NCBI GenBank assembly: GCA_026929865.2
Contig: CM049410.1
Span: 13,069,501-13,133,500, forward strand
DNA length: 64,000 nucleotides
Direction of reading: 5' to 3'
Origin: Hyperoplus lanceolatus
Taxonomy: Eukaryota; Chordata; Actinopteri; Uranoscopiformes; Ammodytidae
The position numbers and the translations under genes are program-made. Below, in pieces: positions 61,489-64,000 of the stretch; within the stretch, counting starts at the first letter, position 1; each line of letters starts with the position of its first letter. Below the pieces are notes generated by a model. The model had not been told where the DNA came from, did no database searches, and saw nothing but the letters and a program-made list of their open reading frames with translations.

Positions 61489-64000
61489 GTAGTGTAATAC
61501 CTGTCTGATAGCCTCTTGTGCACATGTATGTTGACCAGCTTAGCCAGGTGCTCGATGTGACACACCTGTGTGGCTTTTAGAGGATGGATCTTTAGTTTGG
61601 ACACTGCTCCTTGGAAGAGCCCTTCTTCACCACCCTGCTCCAGCTGCTCCCATAAGGTAATGACATCAGCAATGCATGCCCTAGACAAGGTTGGTACATT
61701 GGTATCAATGAAATATCTATGTGACACTGAAGAATGAATAAATAGCCAAAATTGTTTGGCTGCCAAGCAACCATTAGCAACATAATAAGCTATTGCTAAT
61801 TTCTAATGTTTGGACACACTTTCATTGGTAATGTTGGCTGGGGTTGCTGAGGTGTAAACTTTCCCATACAGTGCCATGCAGTGGGTTGAATACTACAATG
61901 TAATTGTGCTAGTGGTGAATGTTTATTTTTTCCCATAACCTCACAAACTAGTTATGTATTTATGTGTTCCTGGCCTACTGCGTTTACCACTGTAGGTTGT
62001 AAGCTAGTTATCTGAACATAAAAACTATTACACATTAAACCACAGTTAGATGTATTCAGCACTCTTTTACTCTTGTATTCTTCTTCTTCTTATTGTTGGG
62101 AACGGGTCCAAATCTCAATGCTCAAAAGTATATCTCTTACTATGGCAGTATGCACACAACTTCCGAAAGAGAAGAAATCCAAAGCTTTGACAGACATGCC
62201 CTACCCTGGCTAGGGTTTGGACGATCAATGTTTGGTGAAGGGTTTAAACAAAAATTTGGCTTTTGTAGATTTGGCTTGTACCCAGTACCTGTAAGTGTTG
62301 ATGTTGTTGAGCCCCACCAGAGCTCTGAGTCCAGAGATCTGTATCCCAGAATCCTCCAGATCCAAACAGAAACTTCTTCCTTCAGTTCCAGCCCTTTCCA
62401 AAACGTTCTGCACGGCGAACACGTCCGACGGGTTGAGTGGAACTCCGTGAAATGTCAGGATTTCGGGAAGGTTCGCTGCCAGGTGTGCAACTAATCGTGC
62501 GCCGCCTCGGTTTCTGCTACCATCTCCTTGTGTGAAACTTGCCTCATAACCATATTGACAAGCCTCTAGGACTTGTGCAGGGCTCAGGTCGCCATAAGAA
62601 AGACACTCAAGGTGTTTGGTTACTAAAGCCTGCTTGCCGACCACCATATCTCTAAAAGCTGTATCTGTGCACCCGGTATGAAGCCTCCTCAGTTCCGTCC
62701 TGTTGTAGAATAGGAGCCCAAAGGCAAATCGCTGAGTGAGCTCCAGCTCCTCCCTTTGAGGCCGCCGACGTCCCTTTCGGGCCGAGTGGAATGGAAGGGT
62801 CTGCAGAAAGGTGCGATCAGATACAGTCCTGGGGAAACAAGAAAGTGAAAAAAGGGTTAGTGAAATCCAGAGAAAGCGAAACAGAAAGGAAGCTTGGGGT
62901 TGAAAATAATATGCTCTTTCGTTTTTAACACAACTGCTTCATCCACAGTGAGCAATAGCAGTAATCACAGACAGTAGTGATTGCAAAGAAACACCTTCTG
63001 ATTGACCAGGGAACCTTTACCTTGACATCGACAAATGGACTCCTGCCAGGAAACTCTGGAGGAAAGGGTTCGCCCACAACAGGATGAGGTCATCACCAGA
63101 ATGACTATTTTCTGTGTCCCTCCCTCCGCTTCCCATTTGTTCTCTTTGCGCTCCGCTGGAGACAGTCTGCTTCGTCCTGAGATGGTGCGAGAGGACAAGC
63201 CCTGTCCTCAGGCCGAATGCCTTCAGTTTGTCGGATGTGGTCTGTCCTGTTGGGAGAGTGGAGGAGTTTGCTTTGACCCCCTCCCAGGCCAAAGAACTCA
63301 GCTGGGACAGCAACTCTCTCTCCTCTGTTCTATCTTCTTCCTCGCTGACACTTTTCTCCTCCTCATCCACTTCCTCTTCCTCCTGATTTTTGGCCCTCCT
63401 TGATCGTAGGGTGCACGAGCGAGTGCGGACTCTTTCTGATTTTCGAGTATTTTTTTGACAACTCTTCACTTGAGAACTTCTTGAGATTGGTGTCTGGTTT
63501 TCTTCAGCAGATTGCACAGTTATTTGCACTTGAGCTTCAGTCTGCGAGTGTGTATTCCTTCTGTCCTCGTCCACTTTCCGACATAGCACTCGATGGCAGA
63601 GCCCGGTCAAAGTTCTAGGCAGCACCTCCGAACTTTTGGACTGTTCCAAAACTGAGCAGACCAACCGACATAGTCCAGGGTTCCAGCAGAGGAGGTGTAA
63701 GTAGGTGCTGTTTTTTAGGTAGTCCAAAACAGATGCTCCGAGGGCAGGATAAGCAAAGTACTGGGTCAAATATGCCTCAACGTCTGAGGGGGTAAAGCCA
63801 CAAACCTCCAAAAGGCTGTCCGCCCGCCGGAGCATCTGACAGGCGGTGCCTCTCGGTCGGGTAGAGAGCAAAAGAGTGCAGCCCGGGAGAAGGGTCCTCT
63901 GAAGGATAGCAGAGTATAACTGTCTTACAGTGTAGTTGGGGGCTTTTCTGTCTTTCTGCAGCAATGTTATCAAGTCTTTTTCTTGAGCCTGGAGTAGAGA
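59656..64000 (-). CDS. CIITA: CIITA, MHC class II transactivator (C-terminal 754 residues, partial)
   Basis: NLR-family coactivator that assembles on the RFX/CREB/NF-Y enhanceosome to switch on MHC class II genes. Ten exons are in the window; the gene continues past 64000. The giant exon holds the end of the NACHT region: GCTLLLSTRPRGTACQMLRR, ADSLLEVCGFTPSDVEAYLT and LHLLCWNPGLCRLVCSVLEQ match human GCTLLLTARPRG...SPTLCRAVCQLSE. The next exon gives FCLDLEDSGIQISGLRALVG (human FSLDLRSTGICPSGLGSLVG). LRRs follow (ENSKIGDKGAEKLSDALASL; SLYSNVISDEGAESLAAVLP), and the end is ERLQQQDSRILWQ (human EHLQQQDSRISLR). Walker A and the N-terminal activation region lie outside. All splice sites are GT-AG and phases agree. 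Confidence 0.95.
59895..59978 (-). CDS. CIITA: CIITA LRR exon (84 bp)
   Basis: Acceptor GGACAG|TGTGAA, donor TTGAG|GTGAGA. Encodes VKYNKLTDVGAHSLGASLRN then CKKIKSL; human VQYNKFTAAGAQQLAASLRR. Confidence 0.95.
60239..60277. repeat. (CA)n microsatellite, CIITA LRR intron
   Basis: About 38 bases downstream (in transcript terms) of the exon 60316-60399 donor. Confidence 0.9.
60316..60399 (-). CDS. CIITA: CIITA LRR exon (84 bp)
   Basis: Acceptor TTTCAG|TCTCTA, donor CTGGA|GTAAGA. Encodes LYSNVISDEGAESLAAVLPH then VASLTDL; human LYNNCICDVGAESLARVLPD. Confidence 0.96.
60487..60514. repeat. (GT)14 microsatellite next to a CIITA donor
   Basis: In the transcript this is (CA)14 starting about 12 bases after the donor of exon 60526-60609. 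Confidence 0.93.
60526..60609 (-). CDS. CIITA: CIITA LRR exon (84 bp)
   Basis: Acceptor TTCTAG|TCTGTC, donor TTTAAG|GTAAAT. Encodes LSQNCIGDQGVMKLAITLMY then LPKLHCL; human LSQNNITDLGAYKLAEALPS. Confidence 0.95.
60737..60820 (-). CDS. CIITA: CIITA LRR exon (84 bp)
   Basis: Acceptor CTACAG|TCTAGA after a (CT)n tract, donor CTCAA|GTAAGT. Encodes LENSKIGDKGAEKLSDALAS then LCFLEVL; human ALSENKIGDEGVSQLSATFP. Confidence 0.95.
60844..60879. repeat. (AG)18 tract upstream of a CIITA acceptor
   Basis: In the transcript it is (CU)18, about 23 bases before the acceptor of exon 60737-60820, serving as an extended polypyrimidine tract. Confidence 0.93.
60946..61026 (-). CDS. CIITA: CIITA LRR exon (81 bp)
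   Basis: Acceptor CTGAAG|GCTTGG, donor CTGGA|GTAAAT. Encodes LGPEKGPLALTKLWELLPGL then HNLQHL; human LGPVSGPQAFPKLVRIL...SLQHLDL. Confidence 0.92.
61108..61179 (-). CDS. CIITA: CIITA LRR exon (72 bp)
   Basis: Acceptor TTGTAG|TTCCAG, donor TTTGA|GTGAGT. Encodes SQSDSIFAEGVPAVKELHKL and ends EFE; human reads AGELPAVRDLKKLEFA. Confidence 0.93.
   Translation of the reverse strand, partial: FQPIRFHLCRGSTSRQRATQAGV
61259..61325. repeat. (TG)33 microsatellite, CIITA intron
   Basis: Lies in the intron between exons 61501-61680 and 61108-61179; the transcript carries (CA)33. Confidence 0.95.
61455..61487. repeat. (TG)16 microsatellite next to a CIITA donor
   Basis: In the transcript this is (CA)16 starting about 14 bases after the donor of exon 61501-61680. 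Confidence 0.93.
61501..61680 (-). CDS. CIITA: CIITA exon 61501-61680
   Basis: Acceptor TGTCTAG|GGCATG, donor CAGACAG|GTATTA. Encodes DVITLWEQLEQGGEEGLFQG and KIHPLKATQVCHIEHLAKLV, colinear with human DTVALWESLQQHGE...IEPFKAKSLKDVEDLGKLV. Confidence 0.94.
62289..62828 (-). CDS. CIITA: CIITA exon following the NACHT exon (540 bp)
   Basis: Acceptor CCCCAG|GACTGT, donor CTTACAG|GTACTG. Encodes TLPFHSARKGRRRPQREELE, QRFAFGLLFYNRTEL and up to LVGLNNINTYR. In human the same region lies inside the giant exon, so the 192-bp intron 62829-63020 is an extra one here. Confidence 0.93.
63021..64000 (-). CDS. CIITA: CIITA giant NACHT-region exon (partial, continues right)
   Basis: Open through the window edge; donor GTCAAG|GTAAAGG. 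It contains STRPRG (NACHT sensor area), FTPSDVEAYL and LTGLCHRVL, then a charged insert of about 80 residues (about 63308-63580: basic ARG-rich then a Glu run QEEEEVDEEEK), then LSSLAWEGVK and NPFLQSFLAGVHLSMSR. Human has no such insert between LTGL and LAWE. Confidence 0.93.

Noticed and set aside
62093..62494. Plus-strand frame at 62093-62494 and similar ones at 63035-63618
   Set aside because: They lie antisense to CIITA exons, whose minus-strand translation matches the family.

Overview
The window is teleost genomic DNA. It has short introns between conserved exons, very long (CA/TG)n microsatellites, many small DNA transposons of fish type (hAT-, piggyBac-, pogo- and Tc1-like), a tRNA-derived SINE and a LINE tail. 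Three neighbouring genes can be read with canonical splice sites: CLEC16A (minus, complete, 23 coding exons, 53324 down to 13313, 1103 aa predicted), DEXI (plus, complete, one coding exon, 54296-54565, 89 aa) and the C-terminal part of CIITA (minus, stop at 59656, running off the right edge at 64000). This is the same block, in the same relative orientation, as the human 16p13.13 autoimmunity locus CIITA-DEXI-CLEC16A.

Layout. 1-11030 is intergenic DNA downstream of CLEC16A. It is packed with transposons, five of them with clear target-site duplications (TSDs), and includes a poly(A)-tailed U1 snRNA retropseudogene and a perfect 42-bp palindrome; I recognise no gene there, only one orphan exon-like stretch near 9.75-9.87 kb. 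11030-13312 is the probable CLEC16A 3' UTR. 13313-53324 is CLEC16A. Its introns carry a Tc1 element rearranged into a giant fold-back palindrome (30943-32553), two inverted copies of a 0.93-kb TTAA-flanked element (26183-27116 and 41529-42458), a piggyBac-like MITE, three hAT-type elements (one without a clean TSD), a pogo-like element, a decayed Tc1-type transposase and a SINE. 53325-54295 is the head-to-head CLEC16A/DEXI promoter interval. 54296-59030 holds DEXI and its probable spliced 3' UTR. 59045-64000 is CIITA: a charged, partly expanded NACHT-region exon followed by a run of ~84-bp leucine-rich-repeat exons.

Function (family knowledge). CLEC16A acts in endolysosomal traffic and mitophagy with the ubiquitin ligase NRDP1. 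DEXI is a small membrane-anchored protein. CIITA is the NLR-type master coactivator of MHC class II genes. They do not form a pathway, but they share one regulatory neighbourhood: CLEC16A and DEXI diverge from one promoter region, and DEXI and CIITA converge tail to tail. No undescribed enzymatic system is visible. The most unusual features are transposon-derived RNA structures inside CLEC16A introns and microsatellites placed directly at splice sites.
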